Source: Sphingopyxis sp. PAMC25046 (GTDB lineage: Bacteria; Pseudomonadota; Alphaproteobacteria; Sphingomonadales; Sphingomonadaceae). Taken from it: a DNA stretch of 64,000 nt. Shown in pieces: positions 1-9,687 of the stretch. Location: positions 3,596,001 to 3,660,000 of the forward strand of contig NZ_CP039250.1 in the NCBI RefSeq assembly GCF_004795895.1, read 5' to 3'. The translations under genes and the position numbers were made by a program. The notes under the pieces were generated by a model. That model was not told the DNA's origin. It did not search any database and was given only the letters and a program-made list of their open reading frames with translations. Within the stretch, counting starts at the first letter, position 1, and each line of letters begins with the position of its first letter.

Positions 1-1043
1 GCCATCGTGAAGGGTTCGAGTCCCGCAAGCCGCGTGCGCACCGGAACGTCGGGAATATGCCGCGGTGCGAGGCTGTCGACCGCCTTCGCCATCGCCGCGA
101 TATGCGCGGGGGTCGACCCGCAGCAGCCGCCGAGAATGTTGACCTGTCCATGCTCGGCCCATTCGCGGACGAGACCCGCCGTCGTGTCGGGCATCTCGTC
201 ATATTCGCCGAGTTCGTTGGGAAGCCCCGCGTTCGGATAGACCATCACCAGGGCATCGGCGATTTCAGACAAGACCTTCACATGCGGGCGGAGCTGCGAC
301 GCGCCGAACGAGCAGTTGAGCCCGATCGTGAGCGGCTTGGCGTGGCGGACCGCGTACCAGAAGGCCTCGACCGTATGCCCCGACAGATTTCGTCCCGACA
401 GGTCGGTGAGCGTCATCGAGATCATCAGCGGCAATTCGCGTCCGACCTTTCCCTCGGCCTCTATCGTCGCGGCGATCCCCGCCTTGGCATTGAGCGTGTC
501 GAAGATCGTCTCGATCAGGATGAAATCGGCGCCGCCTTCAGCCAGGGCGACGACCTGTTCGAGATAGACGTCCTTCAATTCGTCGAAATCGATCTCGCGA
601 TAGCCCGGATTGTTGACGTCGGGCGAAAGCGACAGCGTCTTGTTCGTCGGCCCCACCGCGCCCGCAATGAAACGGCGGCGCCCGTCGAGCGCCTCATATT
701 TGTCGGCGGCTTCGCGGCCAAGCCGCGCGCTTTCATGGTTGATGTCGGCGACGAGATGCTCGGCGCCATAATCGGCCTGGCTGATCCGGTTGGCACTGAA
801 CGTATTGGTCGACACAATGTCCGACCCCGCCGCCAGATAGGCTTCGCCGATCGCTGTAACGACGTCGGTCCGCGTCAGCGCGAGGATGTCGTTATTGCCC
901 TTCTGGTCGTGCGACAAGCCGAGCGATCCGGCATAGTCGCCCTCGACCAGCTTCCTGAGCTGGATCTGGGTGCCCCAGCCGCCGTCGGTCAGGAGTATGC
1001 GCTCCTTCGCCGCCGCTGCGAGGGCTTCGCGTGCGCTCATCAT
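1..1043 (-). CDS. metH: Methionine synthase, homocysteine-binding domain (partial, runs off left edge)
   Basis: Homocysteine S-methyltransferase module of cobalamin-dependent methionine synthase, which accepts a methyl group to make methionine. The translation opens MMSAREALA, followed by LLTDGGWGTQ, the typical start of the MetH barrel, then TNTFSANR and GAVGPTNKTLS. The last residues in the window read LAGLEPFTM, close to the end of this domain in full-length MetH. About 347 codons are visible. Sphingomonads and many other alphaproteobacteria encode MetH as two proteins, with this domain alone as the first. That is likely here but cannot be proved because the stop lies outside the window. 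The ATG overlaps the metF stop (ATGA), so it is the third gene of the ArsR-metF-metH operon. Confidence 0.9.
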   Translation of the reverse strand, partial: MMSAREALAAAAKERILLTDGGWGTQIQLRKLVEGDYAGSLGLSHDQKGNNDILALTRTDVVTAIGEAYLAAGSDIVSTNTFSANRISQADYGAEHLVADINHESARLGREAADKYEALDGRRRFIAGAVGPTNKTLSLSPDVNNPGYREIDFDELKDVYLEQVVALAEGGADFILIETIFDTLNAKAGIAATIEAEGKVGRELPLMISMTLTDLSGRNLSGHTVEAFWYAVRHAKPLTIGLNCSFGASQLRPHVKVLSEIADALVMVYPNAGLPNELGEYDEMPDTTAGLVREWAEHGQVNILGGCCGSTPAHIAAMAKAVDSLAPRHIPDVPVRTRLAGLEPFTM

Positions 1044-1978
1044 GCTGCCTGATCCTTTACGGTCGAAACCGGCCGCAGACCCAGCAGATGGCAGATCGCA
1101 TAGCTGAGCTCGGCGCGGTTGAGGGTGTAGAAGTGGAAATCACGCACGCCGCCCGCGTAAAGACGGCGGCACATTTCGGCGGCGATCGTCGCCGCGACGA
1201 GCTGGCGCGCGGCAGGGTGATCGTCGAGCCCGTCGAACAGCGACACCATCCACGCCGGGATTGCGGTGCCGCACATGTTGGCCATGCGACGCGTCTGTGA
1301 CACGTTCGACACGGGCAAGATGCCGGGAATGATCGGCGCGTCGATCCCCGCCGCCGCCGCCGCATCGCGAAAGCGCAGGAAGCTGTCGGGCGAAAAGAAG
1401 AATTGCGTGATCGCGCGCGTCGCGCCGGCGTCGAGCTTGCGCTTCAGATTATCGAGGTCGGCCTGCGGGCAATCGGCATCGGGATGCACCTCGGGATAGG
1501 CGGCGACCGAGATGTCGAACGGCGCAATCGCCTTCAGCCCCGCGACCAGCTCGATCGCATTGGCGTAGCCATCCGGATGCGGCCGATAGGGCTCGCCACC
1601 CGGGACGTCGCCACGCAGCGCGACGATATGGCGCACGCCCGCATCCCAATAGGCGTGCGCGACCTCATCGATCTCGACGCGCGACGCCTCCACGCAAGTC
1701 AGGTGCGCCGCGGGCGGCACGCGACTTTCGGCAGCAATGCGCGCGACAGTCGCGTGGGTGCGTTCGCGCGTCGACCCGCCCGCACCATAGGTGACCGATA
1801 CGAAACTGGGCGCCAGCGGCTCGAGCGTGCGGAACGTATCCCACAGCTGCGCTTCCATCTTCTCGGTCTTCGGCGGGAAAAATTCGAAGCTGACGCCGAT
1901 ATCGCCTTCGAGATTGGCGAAGAGCGGCGACGCCGCAGCGCGGCGCGCTTCCGCCAGCGAGTTCAAGTTCGACGTCAT
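1040..1978 (-). CDS. metF: Methylenetetrahydrofolate reductase
   Basis: Reduces 5,10-methylene-THF to 5-methyl-THF, the methyl donor for MetH encoded just downstream. The 312-residue protein fits the bacterial MetF family (about 290-310). Seen near the N-terminus are SFEFFPPKT, the conserved FAD/folate barrel start, and SVTYGAGGST. Further on come the conserved LRGDVPGG segment and the TQFFFS motif. The start ATG overlaps the stop of the upstream regulator, and the stop overlaps the metH start, both by ATGA. This implies tight translational coupling and expression from the promoter before the regulator. Confidence 0.97.
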   Translation of the reverse strand: MTSNLNSLAEARRAAASPLFANLEGDIGVSFEFFPPKTEKMEAQLWDTFRTLEPLAPSFVSVTYGAGGSTRERTHATVARIAAESRVPPAAHLTCVEASRVEIDEVAHAYWDAGVRHIVALRGDVPGGEPYRPHPDGYANAIELVAGLKAIAPFDISVAAYPEVHPDADCPQADLDNLKRKLDAGATRAITQFFFSPDSFLRFRDAAAAAGIDAPIIPGILPVSNVSQTRRMANMCGTAIPAWMVSLFDGLDDHPAARQLVAATIAAEMCRRLYAGGVRDFHFYTLNRAELSYAICHLLGLRPVSTVKDQAA

Positions 1979-2961
1979 GCCGCAAGCCTTTTACTTTGCC
2001 CGCTTTCGCTAACGGGGGGTTGATCTTCATCGCTGCGACGGCGGCCGAGCCACAGCTTCACGGCCAGCTCCCCGCCTTCGAGCGTCTGGGTGGTTTCGAG
2101 CAGCAGGCCCGCCGAGGCGAACCAGCCGCGGATCTGCGCATCCGAAAATCCGAGGCGCGCGTGCGCGGCGAGCGCGCGCAGTTCCTCGTCCTCGTGCGGC
2201 GCGAAATCGACGACGAGTAGATGGCCGCCGCCGCGCAGCACGCGGCTCGCCTCGGCGATCACGCGGTCGGGCTCGTGCGCGAAATGGAGCGCCTGGTGGA
2301 TGACGATGCTGTCGATGCTGGCATCGGCGACCGGCAGGTCGAGGAAATCGCCCTGCAACAGATCGACGGGCACCGGCTGCCGCTCCAGCTTCGTGCGCGC
2401 GATACGGAGCATTTCCGGGCTGCGGTCGAGCGCGGTGATCCGGCGCGCGGTCGGCGCGAAAATCTCCGCCATCCGGCCGGTGCCGGTGCCGATGTCGAGC
2501 AAATGACCGAGGCGGCGGTTGTGCATCATCGCCAGCATTGCGGCTTCGACTTCGCTCTCGGCGATATGGCGCGACCGGATCGCGTCCCATTCGGCGGCAT
2601 GCTCGGCGAAATAGCGTTCCGCCGCCGCGACACGCTCGTCGCGCACCGCCGCCAGCCGCCGAGCATCATGCGCGATGACGCGCGTTTCGCGCGCGGAGAA
2701 AGGCCATTTCTCCGCCTGACCAATAATCTCGGCGACCGGCCCTTCGCCGGCGATGCGCAGGAAAACCCAGCTTCCCTCGCGCCGCCGCTCGACGATTCCG
2801 GCCTCGACAAGGATACGGACATGGCGCGATACGCGCGGCTGGCTCTGGTCGAGAACGATCGCGAGTTCGCCGATCGCAAGCTCCATCTCGCGCAGCAGCG
2901 CGACGACTCGCAGTCGCGTCGGATCCGCGAGAGCGCGGAAAATGTCGATAAGCTCACTCAC
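1975..2961 (-). CDS. ArsR-family regulator fused to a SAM-dependent methyltransferase (SahR/SamR-like methionine regulator)
   Basis: Two-domain protein of about 328 residues. Residues 1-90 form an ArsR winged helix (DIFRALADPTRLRVVALL, then QPRVSRHVRILVEAGIVERR). Residues about 140-300 form a class I SAM methyltransferase with the glycine-rich LLDIGTGTGRMAEIF motif. The start chosen is GTG at 2961, giving VSELIDIF. An in-frame extension to 3078 has no family resemblance. No metal-binding cysteine pair is visible in the recognition helix, which argues against metal sensing. A role in sensing SAM or SAH is inferred from the operon with metF and metH and from known ArsR-type methionine regulators (SahR/SamR). 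A perfect 20-bp palindrome sits just upstream. Confidence 0.88.
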   Translation of the reverse strand: MSELIDIFRALADPTRLRVVALLREMELAIGELAIVLDQSQPRVSRHVRILVEAGIVERRREGSWVFLRIAGEGPVAEIIGQAEKWPFSARETRVIAHDARRLAAVRDERVAAAERYFAEHAAEWDAIRSRHIAESEVEAAMLAMMHNRRLGHLLDIGTGTGRMAEIFAPTARRITALDRSPEMLRIARTKLERQPVPVDLLQGDFLDLPVADASIDSIVIHQALHFAHEPDRVIAEASRVLRGGGHLLVVDFAPHEDEELRALAAHARLGFSDAQIRGWFASAGLLLETTQTLEGGELAVKLWLGRRRSDEDQPPVSESGQSKRLAA

Positions 2962-2969
2962 CAAAGGAC

Positions 2970-2989
2970 ATATAAAGCTTTCTTTATAT
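2970..2989. promoter_or_regulatory. Candidate operator of the ArsR-type methionine regulator
   Basis: Perfect inverted repeat ATATAAAG-N4-CTTTATAT ending 8 bp before the GTG start of the ArsR-methyltransferase gene. It is AT-rich in a high-GC background. Length and symmetry fit a winged-helix dimer site, and its position suits autoregulation of the regulator-metF-metH operon. Assigning this regulator to it is inference. Confidence 0.7.
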
Positions 2990-3193
2990 CTGGTCAACCA
3001 AGCGCCGTGCCACGATTTTCTGCGGTGCGCGCCGCGGTCGTCGCGGCATTGCGACGCAACCGCGGGGCCAATCGTCAAAAGGACGGTTGCACGCCATTTG
3101 GCGAGTGGGTAATTCTGCGCGCGATTGGCAATGTCCGGGATCGATCAGTTCCTGTGCCGGTCGATCAGTCCAAATTGAGAGGGGTATTCCCAC

Positions 3194-3526
3194 ATGAAGA
3201 AATCGATCACTCTGTCGCTCGTCCTCGCCGCTTCGATGGGCCTCGCTGCTTGCGCCGAAAAGGCCGCCGACGACACGGCCGCCACGACCGAAGACGCAGC
3301 CGCGACCGTCGAAGGCGCTGCTGACGGCGCGATGGAAGCTGCCGAAGGCGCTGCCGACGCGACCGCCGCCGCCGCTGGCGAAGCCGGCGCCGCCGCCGAC
3401 GCTGCTGGCGATGCCGCCGCTGCCGGCGACGCCGCCACCGCCACCGACAAGGCGGCCGAAGCTGCCGGCGCTGCCCAGGAAGCCGCCGACGCCGCCAAGG
3501 GCGCGATGGAAGAAGCCAAGAAGTAA
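3194..3526 (+). CDS. Small alanine-rich lipoprotein
   Basis: Protein of 110 residues. The N-terminus MKKSITLSLVLAASMGLAAC is a classic lipoprotein signal peptide whose lipobox cysteine is residue 20. The mature part is almost entirely Ala, Asp, Glu, Thr and Gly in repeats such as AAD and EGAAD, ending EEAKK. It is probably an acidic, helical or disordered periplasmic chain anchored by lipid. A strong Shine-Dalgarno (GAGAGGGG) precedes the ATG. The next gene encodes a lipoprotein of the same make-up, so the two look like tandem paralogues, each with its own hairpin terminator. Function unknown. Confidence 0.85.
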   Translation: MKKSITLSLVLAASMGLAACAEKAADDTAATTEDAAATVEGAADGAMEAAEGAADATAAAAGEAGAAADAAGDAAAAGDAATATDKAAEAAGAAQEAADAAKGAMEEAKK

Positions 3527-3560
3527 GCTTCTTTCCGGCCTCTTCGGGGCCGAAGAAACA

Positions 3561-3600
3561 GGAAGGGGTCGACGGCTTGCCGGCGGCCCCTTTCCTTTTC
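3561..3600 (+). terminator. Probable rho-independent terminator
   Basis: GGAAGGGG pairs with CCCCTTTCC (one bulge), followed by TTTTC, downstream of the first Ala-rich lipoprotein. A second GC-rich stem (CGGCC/GGCCG) lies just before it at about 3546-3562. Confidence 0.5.
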
Positions 3601-3697
3601 GGGACAGGCGTCGCAGCGCGGTTGCAAAGCCCCTGATCGCCGGTTAACTCTCTTCCCATGGCCGGCCACCCGGTCATTGCATTCGAAAGGAATACCC

Positions 3698-3994
3698 ATG
3701 CGCAAGATCATCATCGCCTCGATGGCCGCCGCGGCCTTCAGCCTCGCCGCCTGCTCGGAAAAGACGCAGGACGCCGCCGGTGAAACCGCCGATTCCATGG
3801 CTGACGATGCCGCCGCCGCCGGCGACGCAATGGCCGAAGGCGCCGCCGACGCTGCTGATGCGACCGCGGATGCCGCCGCCGAAGCCGGCAATGCCGTCGA
3901 AGGCACGGTGAACGCCGCCGGCGACGCCGCCGACAAGGCCGGCGACAAGATCGCCGAGGAAACCAAGAAGGCCGAAGCCAACGACAAGCAATAA
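3698..3994 (+). CDS. Small alanine-rich lipoprotein (paralogue of the preceding gene)
   Basis: Protein of 98 residues starting MRKIIIASMAAAAF, with lipobox LAAC, so the lipidated Cys is about residue 18. The mature chain is Ala/Asp/Glu/Gly rich with repeated DAAD and AAEAG units and ends in a Lys-rich KKAEANDKQ tail. The ATG at 3698 is chosen because the signal peptide begins there and GAAAGGA lies just upstream. It shares design and composition with the gene at 3194. Followed by a very strong terminator. Function unknown; possibly an abundant envelope lipoprotein. Confidence 0.85.
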   Translation: MRKIIIASMAAAAFSLAACSEKTQDAAGETADSMADDAAAAGDAMAEGAADAADATADAAAEAGNAVEGTVNAAGDAADKAGDKIAEETKKAEANDKQ

Positions 3995-4025
3995 GTCGTC
4001 GGCACGCCCTTGGGCTGCTAAGGAG

Positions 4026-4058
4026 GGGCTCCATCCGGACGGGTGGAGCCCTTTTTTT
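4026..4058 (+). terminator. Strong rho-independent terminator
   Basis: Perfect 8-bp stem GGGCTCCA / TGGAGCCC with a 10-nt loop, followed immediately by seven T residues, downstream of the second Ala-rich lipoprotein. Confidence 0.9.
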
Positions 4059-4069
4059 GTGGAAGACGA

Positions 4070-4267
4070 ATGATGCGAAACCTCGTGCCCGCCGCGGCCC
4101 TGCTCGGCCTGCTCGTGATCGGATGCAGCCGCACCGACAATGAACCGGGGCCCGGCGGCGTGACCGTCAGCGAAGCCAAGGCGCTCGACGATGCCGCCGA
4201 GATGCTCGAAAGCCGCGACAGCACGCCCCCCGCAGACCAAGCGTCGGCAAGCGAAACAGCCGAATAA
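4070..4267 (+). CDS. Small lipoprotein
   Basis: Short protein of 65 residues (or 64 if the second of two tandem ATGs is used). It opens MMRNLVPAAALLGLLVIGC: a hydrophobic signal with a lipobox ending in Cys at about residue 19. The mature part contains VSEAKALDDAAEMLESRD, which looks helical, and an acidic C-terminus. The ATG lies 11 bp after the T-tract of the preceding terminator, with GGAAG as ribosome site. No enzyme motif. Third of three consecutive small lipoproteins, but not obviously paralogous to the other two. Confidence 0.7.
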   Translation: MMRNLVPAAALLGLLVIGCSRTDNEPGPGGVTVSEAKALDDAAEMLESRDSTPPADQASASETAE

Positions 4268-4304
4268 CCTTTCCTAGCCGCGCTGCGAGGAGTAAAAAGA
4301 GGCC

Positions 4305-4350
4305 GTACCGCGACTGGCGCTGAAGATGGATATCCATCGGGGAGCGGTAC
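4305..4350. promoter_or_regulatory. Nested palindrome upstream of the DJ-1/PfpI gene
   Basis: A perfect 14-bp palindrome GATGGATATCCATC (4325-4338) lies within a looser inverted repeat GTACCGC (4305) / GCGGTAC (4344). It sits 54-99 bp before the DJ-1/PfpI start. It could be an operator or an mRNA hairpin. No regulator gene is adjacent. Confidence 0.35.
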
Positions 4351-4403
4351 CGATGCGAGCCGCGCGCCTGGGTGATCCACTGCCGATGCGAGGACACCAT
4401 CCC

Positions 4404-5081
4404 ATGACCAACACCGCTGCAACGACCATCGTCTTCCTGCTTTTTCCGGGCATCACCCAGCTCGACTTCACCGCGCCCGCGCAGGCGTTGTGCCGGATGC
4501 CCGGCGCGGTGCTGTCCGGCGCGGCGGCGCGCCTCGATCCGATCGCAACCGACAGCGGTTTCGCGATTCTGCCGACCCATGATTTTGCGAGCGCGCCGCA
4601 GGCCGACATCCTCTGCATTCCCGGCGGGCACGGCGTGACCGAGGCACTGAACGATGCGGCGACGATCGACTTCGTCGGGCGGCAGGCTGCCGACGCCCGG
4701 TGGGTGACGAGCGTGTGCACCGGCGCCTTCCTGCTCGGCCGCGCCGGGTTACTGCAAGGCAAGCGCGCGACGACGCACTGGGGTTATACGCATCTGCTCC
4801 CGCTCGTCGGGGCAAGCCATCAAAACGCTCGCGTCGTCGAGGATGGGAATGTCGTGACCAGCGGCGGCGTGACCTCGGGGCTCGATTTCGCGCTGACGCT
4901 GATCGCGCGGCTGAAAGGCGATGCCGTGGCGCAAGCGATCCAGCTCGCGATCGAATATGACCCCGCCCCGCCGTTCGCCGGCGGCCATCCCGACCGCGCG
5001 CCCGAGGCGGTAACCGCGGGGTTGAAGGCGCGCGTATATGATACGGCCGCGGCGCGGATGGAGGCGGCGCTGCGCGCCTAG
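4404..5081 (+). CDS. DJ-1/PfpI family protein, isonitrile hydratase-like
   Basis: Protein of 225 residues with a class I glutamine-amidotransferase-like fold. Seen: FLLFPGITQLDFTAP with Asp21, IPGGHGV at about 72-78, and the nucleophile elbow SVCTGAFLLG with Cys105. Spacing Asp21/Cys105/Thr106 matches the catalytic Asp17/Cys101/Thr102 of Pseudomonas isonitrile hydratase InhA shifted by four, which supports hydration of isonitriles to N-formamides. The C-terminal part (LDFALTLIARLKGD) fits the same subfamily. The start MTNTAATTI is preferred over upstream in-frame ATGs because it begins the conserved fold and has GAGG upstream. Convergent, with a 4-bp overlap, with the glutaminyl cyclase gene. 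Confidence 0.85.
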   Translation: MTNTAATTIVFLLFPGITQLDFTAPAQALCRMPGAVLSGAAARLDPIATDSGFAILPTHDFASAPQADILCIPGGHGVTEALNDAATIDFVGRQAADARWVTSVCTGAFLLGRAGLLQGKRATTHWGYTHLLPLVGASHQNARVVEDGNVVTSGGVTSGLDFALTLIARLKGDAVAQAIQLAIEYDPAPPFAGGHPDRAPEAVTAGLKARVYDTAAARMEAALRA

Positions 5082-5842
5082 CGACAGTCGGCGAGCGCGA
5101 TCTCATATAGCTTGGGCCAGTTCTTGCCCGTCACGAACAGGCGCTTCCCTTCGTAGTCCCACGCAATTCCGTTGAGCACGCTGTCGGTGCCGCTCGCGCC
5201 CGCATCGGTCTTGAGTGTCGTGAGATCGAGCAGCGATGCGACATTGCCGGTCGCGGGGTCGATGCGGACGATGAAGTCGGTCATCCAGACATTCGCCCAG
5301 ACCTGTCCGTCGATCGTCTCGAGCTCGTTGAGCATCGGGATCGGCCGGCCGGCGAAGCGCACCGTCACACGCTTCTGCTCTTTCATCGTCGCCGGGTCGA
5401 AAAAGCGCAGCTCGGGCGTGCCGTCGCTCAGCACCAGACTGTCACCGACCATCGTCACGCCCCAGCCCTCGCCTTCATATTCGAAGGTGCCGACGGGCTT
5501 CAGATCCTTGATCGACCAGCGATTACCGAGACCGCCCTGCCATGTGACGCCGATGATCTGGTCGCCCCAGCGCGTGATCCCTTCGCCGAACTGGTTCGAT
5601 GGCAGTTTCGTTTCGGCGATCGCTTTTCCGGTGTCGAGATCGAGGCGGGCGACGCGCGACCGGCCATATTGGCCAGTCGCTTCATAGAGATGCCCGTTGT
5701 GCCAGAAGAGGCCTTGGGTGAAGGACGACGTGTCGTGCGGGAAGGTCTTGATGATGCGATAGCCGCAGCGTTCGACCGGCGGCGGGGCGGGCGTCGCTGC
5801 GACCGGCTCAGCGAGCATGGCAAGGGCGAATACAAGCATCAT
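5078..5842 (-). CDS. Glutaminyl-peptide cyclotransferase (plant/bacterial beta-propeller type)
   Basis: Exported enzyme that converts N-terminal glutamine to pyroglutamate. An N-terminal hydrophobic signal (MMLVFALAMLAEPVAATPA) precedes a chain of blades. Family landmarks are visible: FPHDTSSFTQGLFW, LYEATGQYGRS, ITRWGDQIIGVTWQ, EGWGVT and LNGIAWD near the end. The length of 254 residues is normal for the family. The ATG at 5842 is followed by a second ATG; either could be used. Nothing ties it functionally to its neighbours. Confidence 0.9.
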   Translation of the reverse strand: MMLVFALAMLAEPVAATPAPPPVERCGYRIIKTFPHDTSSFTQGLFWHNGHLYEATGQYGRSRVARLDLDTGKAIAETKLPSNQFGEGITRWGDQIIGVTWQGGLGNRWSIKDLKPVGTFEYEGEGWGVTMVGDSLVLSDGTPELRFFDPATMKEQKRVTVRFAGRPIPMLNELETIDGQVWANVWMTDFIVRIDPATGNVASLLDLTTLKTDAGASGTDSVLNGIAWDYEGKRLFVTGKNWPKLYEIALADCR

Positions 5843-5914
5843 TGATGCTTAGCTATGTCGCCCGGGCTGAACTGGCAATGTCCCGACTCCCCTATTTCGT
5901 CATCGGGACAAATA

Positions 5915-5947
5915 GAAAAAGGGCCGGAGGATTGCTCCCCCGGCCCC
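5915..5947 (-). terminator. Rho-independent terminator of groESL
   Basis: On the minus strand GGGCCGGGGG pairs with CCTCCGGCCC and is followed by TTTTT, 33 bp past the groEL stop. Confidence 0.88.
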
Positions 5948-5980
5948 GTTTCTCATCGGCTGAGCGCCTGAACGGAGGAC

Positions 5981-7663
<1,683 letters not shown>

Positions 7664-7687
7664 TCACTCTCGATTCGATGAAATCGC

Positions 7688-7975
7688 TCAGGCGATGACG
7701 CCGAGGATGTCCGATTCCTTCATGATCAGCAGCTCTTCGCCGTCGACCTTGACTTCGGTGCCCGACCACTTGCCGAACAGGATGCGGTCGCCGGCCTTGA
7801 CGTCGAGCGGGGTGACCTTGCCGTCGTCGGCGCGGGTGCCCGAACCGACCGAGACGACTTCGCCTTCCTGCGGCTTTTCCTTGGCGGTGTCGGGGATGAT
7901 GATGCCGCCAGCCGTCTTTTCTTCGGCTTCGATACGGCGAACGAGCACGCGGTCGTGCAGCGGACGAAATTGCAT
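7688..7975 (-). CDS. groS: Co-chaperonin GroES (10 kDa)
   Basis: Lid of the GroEL chamber. 95 residues starting [16 protein letters not shown], with the mobile-loop region [18 protein letters not shown] and the conserved VGSGTR and [10 protein letters not shown] segments. The start is set by the conserved N-terminus; an in-frame extension upstream would run through the CIRCE element. First gene of the operon. Confidence 0.99.
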   Translation of the reverse strand: MQFRPLHDRVLVRRIEAEEKTAGGIIIPDTAKEKPQEGEVVSVGSGTRADDGKVTPLDVKAGDRILFGKWSGTEVKVDGEELLIMKESDILGVIA

Positions 7976-8007
7976 GGATATCCCTCCAATAGTGCAATGG
8001 ATGTCGC

Positions 8008-8034
8008 TTAGCACTCACAGGGCGTGAGTGCTAA
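8008..8034. promoter_or_regulatory. CIRCE element (HrcA operator)
   Basis: Exact consensus TTAGCACTC-N9-GAGTGCTAA, 33 bp before the groES start. CIRCE is the known binding site of the HrcA heat-shock repressor. The hrcA gene itself is not in the window. Confidence 0.98.
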
Positions 8035-8110
8035 CAGGCGGGGATATGGGTCCAGGGTGTGACAGCGTCAAGACAGGCGCGCGAAAATTTTGGGCGCCCG
8101 CCGACGATCT

Positions 8111-9544
8111 TCAGATGGGTTGCGTGGCCGCCGCGCGCAAGGGTGCCGTCGCGCCCAGCAACCCCAGCCGCTCGCGCTGCATCCAGCGCGCGATCATAAG
8201 CACCGCGACGATGGCAAGCCCCGTCGCCAGGCCGGTCCAGATGCCGACGCCGCCCCAGTCGCGCTCGAACGCCAGCCACGCGCCGACCCCGATGCCGATC
8301 ACCCAATAGCCGAACAGCGCGAACAGCATGGGGACGAACGTATCGTGCAGGCCGCGCAACATCCCCTGCCCCACGACCTGTGCGCCGTCGGCAATCTGGA
8401 ACAGCGCGGCGATGATCAGGAAGCTGACCGCAAGCTCGGCGACTTCGGCGTTCGCAGGATTGGTGCGGTCGATGAAAAATCCGGCGAGCGTTCCCGGGAT
8501 CGCGAGCATGATGAGCGCCATCACCGCCATGAAGCCCGTGCCCATGGCAAAACTGGTCCAGCCGGCAAGCCGGATATGGTCGGCGTCGGCGCGGCCATAG
8601 CCGATCCCGACTCGCACCGTCGCCGCTTGCGCCAACCCCATCGGCACCATGAAGGTGAGCGAGGCGAGTTGCAGCGCGACCGCGTGCGCCGCGACCGCTG
8701 CGGTCGAAATCCAGCCCATCAGCATGACGGCGGCCGAAAAAACGCCGGCCTCGAACGCGTGGCTGATCGCGATCGGGGTGCCGATGCGCGTCATCTGGAA
8801 AAAGCGTGGCCAGTCGCTGCGCCACCAGCGGCCGAGCAGGTGATAACGGCGGAACTGCCGGTCGCGATAGACGACGCCGACCATCAGCAGCAGCATGACC
8901 ATATTGGTTAGAACGCTGCCCACCCCGGCACCGACGAGACCGAGCGCGGGAAGGCCGAACTTGCCGAAAATCAGCGTGTAGTTGAACATGATGTTGCCCG
9001 CGACGCCGATCACCCCGACGATCAGCGACCACATGGGCCGTTCGAGCGCGGCGAGGAAATTGCGGAACGCCAGCGTCGCCAGGAACAGCGGGATCGACCA
9101 CATATAGGCGCGCACATAGTCCTGCGCGAGCGCGGCGAGCACCCGGTCCTGTCCGAGCATGTTCAGGATTGCGCCGGTATTCCACAGAATGAGCATCATC
9201 GGCACCGCAACGACCGCGACAAGCCACAAGGTCTGGCGAAAGGTGCGCCGAATATCGCGCACCGAATTGGCCCGGCGCCCGATCTCGCTCGCCATCAGCG
9301 GCGATGCCCCCATCACCAGCCCCATGCCGAAAATGCCGAGCAGCATCGCGAGGTTGAAGCCGAGCGACGCCGCGGCAAGCTGCGTCGGCCCAAGCCACCC
9401 GACCATCAGGACGTCGGTCGCCCCGATCAGCGACATGGTCAGGTTGGTCAGGACCAGCGGCCAGGCAAGCGCCAGCGTCGCGCGAAATTCGGCGCGAAAA
9501 CCCTGCGCATGATGCGCGGTAGCGGGGACGGGCTGGTGCAGCAT
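8111..9544 (-). CDS. MATE family efflux transporter (NorM-like)
   Basis: Inner-membrane Na+ or H+ coupled multidrug/organic cation antiporter. 477 residues with about 12 hydrophobic segments in two homologous halves, e.g. LALAWPLVLTNLTMSLIGATDVLMVGWLG in the first and the matching TRIGTPIAISHAFEAGVFSAAVMLMGWI in the second. The GATDVLMVG segment is typical of NorM-type MATE proteins. A monocistronic gene facing away from the PycTM-like gene is not suggested by the layout: both are on the minus strand, about 140 bp apart. Substrate cannot be read from sequence. Confidence 0.93.
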   Translation of the reverse strand: MLHQPVPATAHHAQGFRAEFRATLALAWPLVLTNLTMSLIGATDVLMVGWLGPTQLAAASLGFNLAMLLGIFGMGLVMGASPLMASEIGRRANSVRDIRRTFRQTLWLVAVVAVPMMLILWNTGAILNMLGQDRVLAALAQDYVRAYMWSIPLFLATLAFRNFLAALERPMWSLIVGVIGVAGNIMFNYTLIFGKFGLPALGLVGAGVGSVLTNMVMLLLMVGVVYRDRQFRRYHLLGRWWRSDWPRFFQMTRIGTPIAISHAFEAGVFSAAVMLMGWISTAAVAAHAVALQLASLTFMVPMGLAQAATVRVGIGYGRADADHIRLAGWTSFAMGTGFMAVMALIMLAIPGTLAGFFIDRTNPANAEVAELAVSFLIIAALFQIADGAQVVGQGMLRGLHDTFVPMLFALFGYWVIGIGVGAWLAFERDWGGVGIWTGLATGLAIVAVLMIARWMQRERLGLLGATAPLRAAATQPI

Positions 9545-9687
9545 AGCCGGCCCGGATAAGCGCGCGAATATCTCGGTTCAAGCGTGGTCGACGGAATGGA
9601 ACACGATTGTTGGCGGGGGTGGCAGAAAGGCAACAGCGGGCCGATCCAGTGCCTCCCGGTGCCGCAACCACGGGGAGGATTATTGCG

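Noticed and set aside
10..30. GGTTCGAGTCCC resembling a tRNA T-arm
   Set aside because: It lies in the metH reading frame on the minus strand and encodes the conserved LAGLEPFT; no acceptor or anticodon arms surround it.
2962..3078. N-terminal extension of the ArsR-type regulator
   Set aside because: The extra 39 residues have no family resemblance and would cover the operator palindrome; GTG at 2961 begins the conserved domain.
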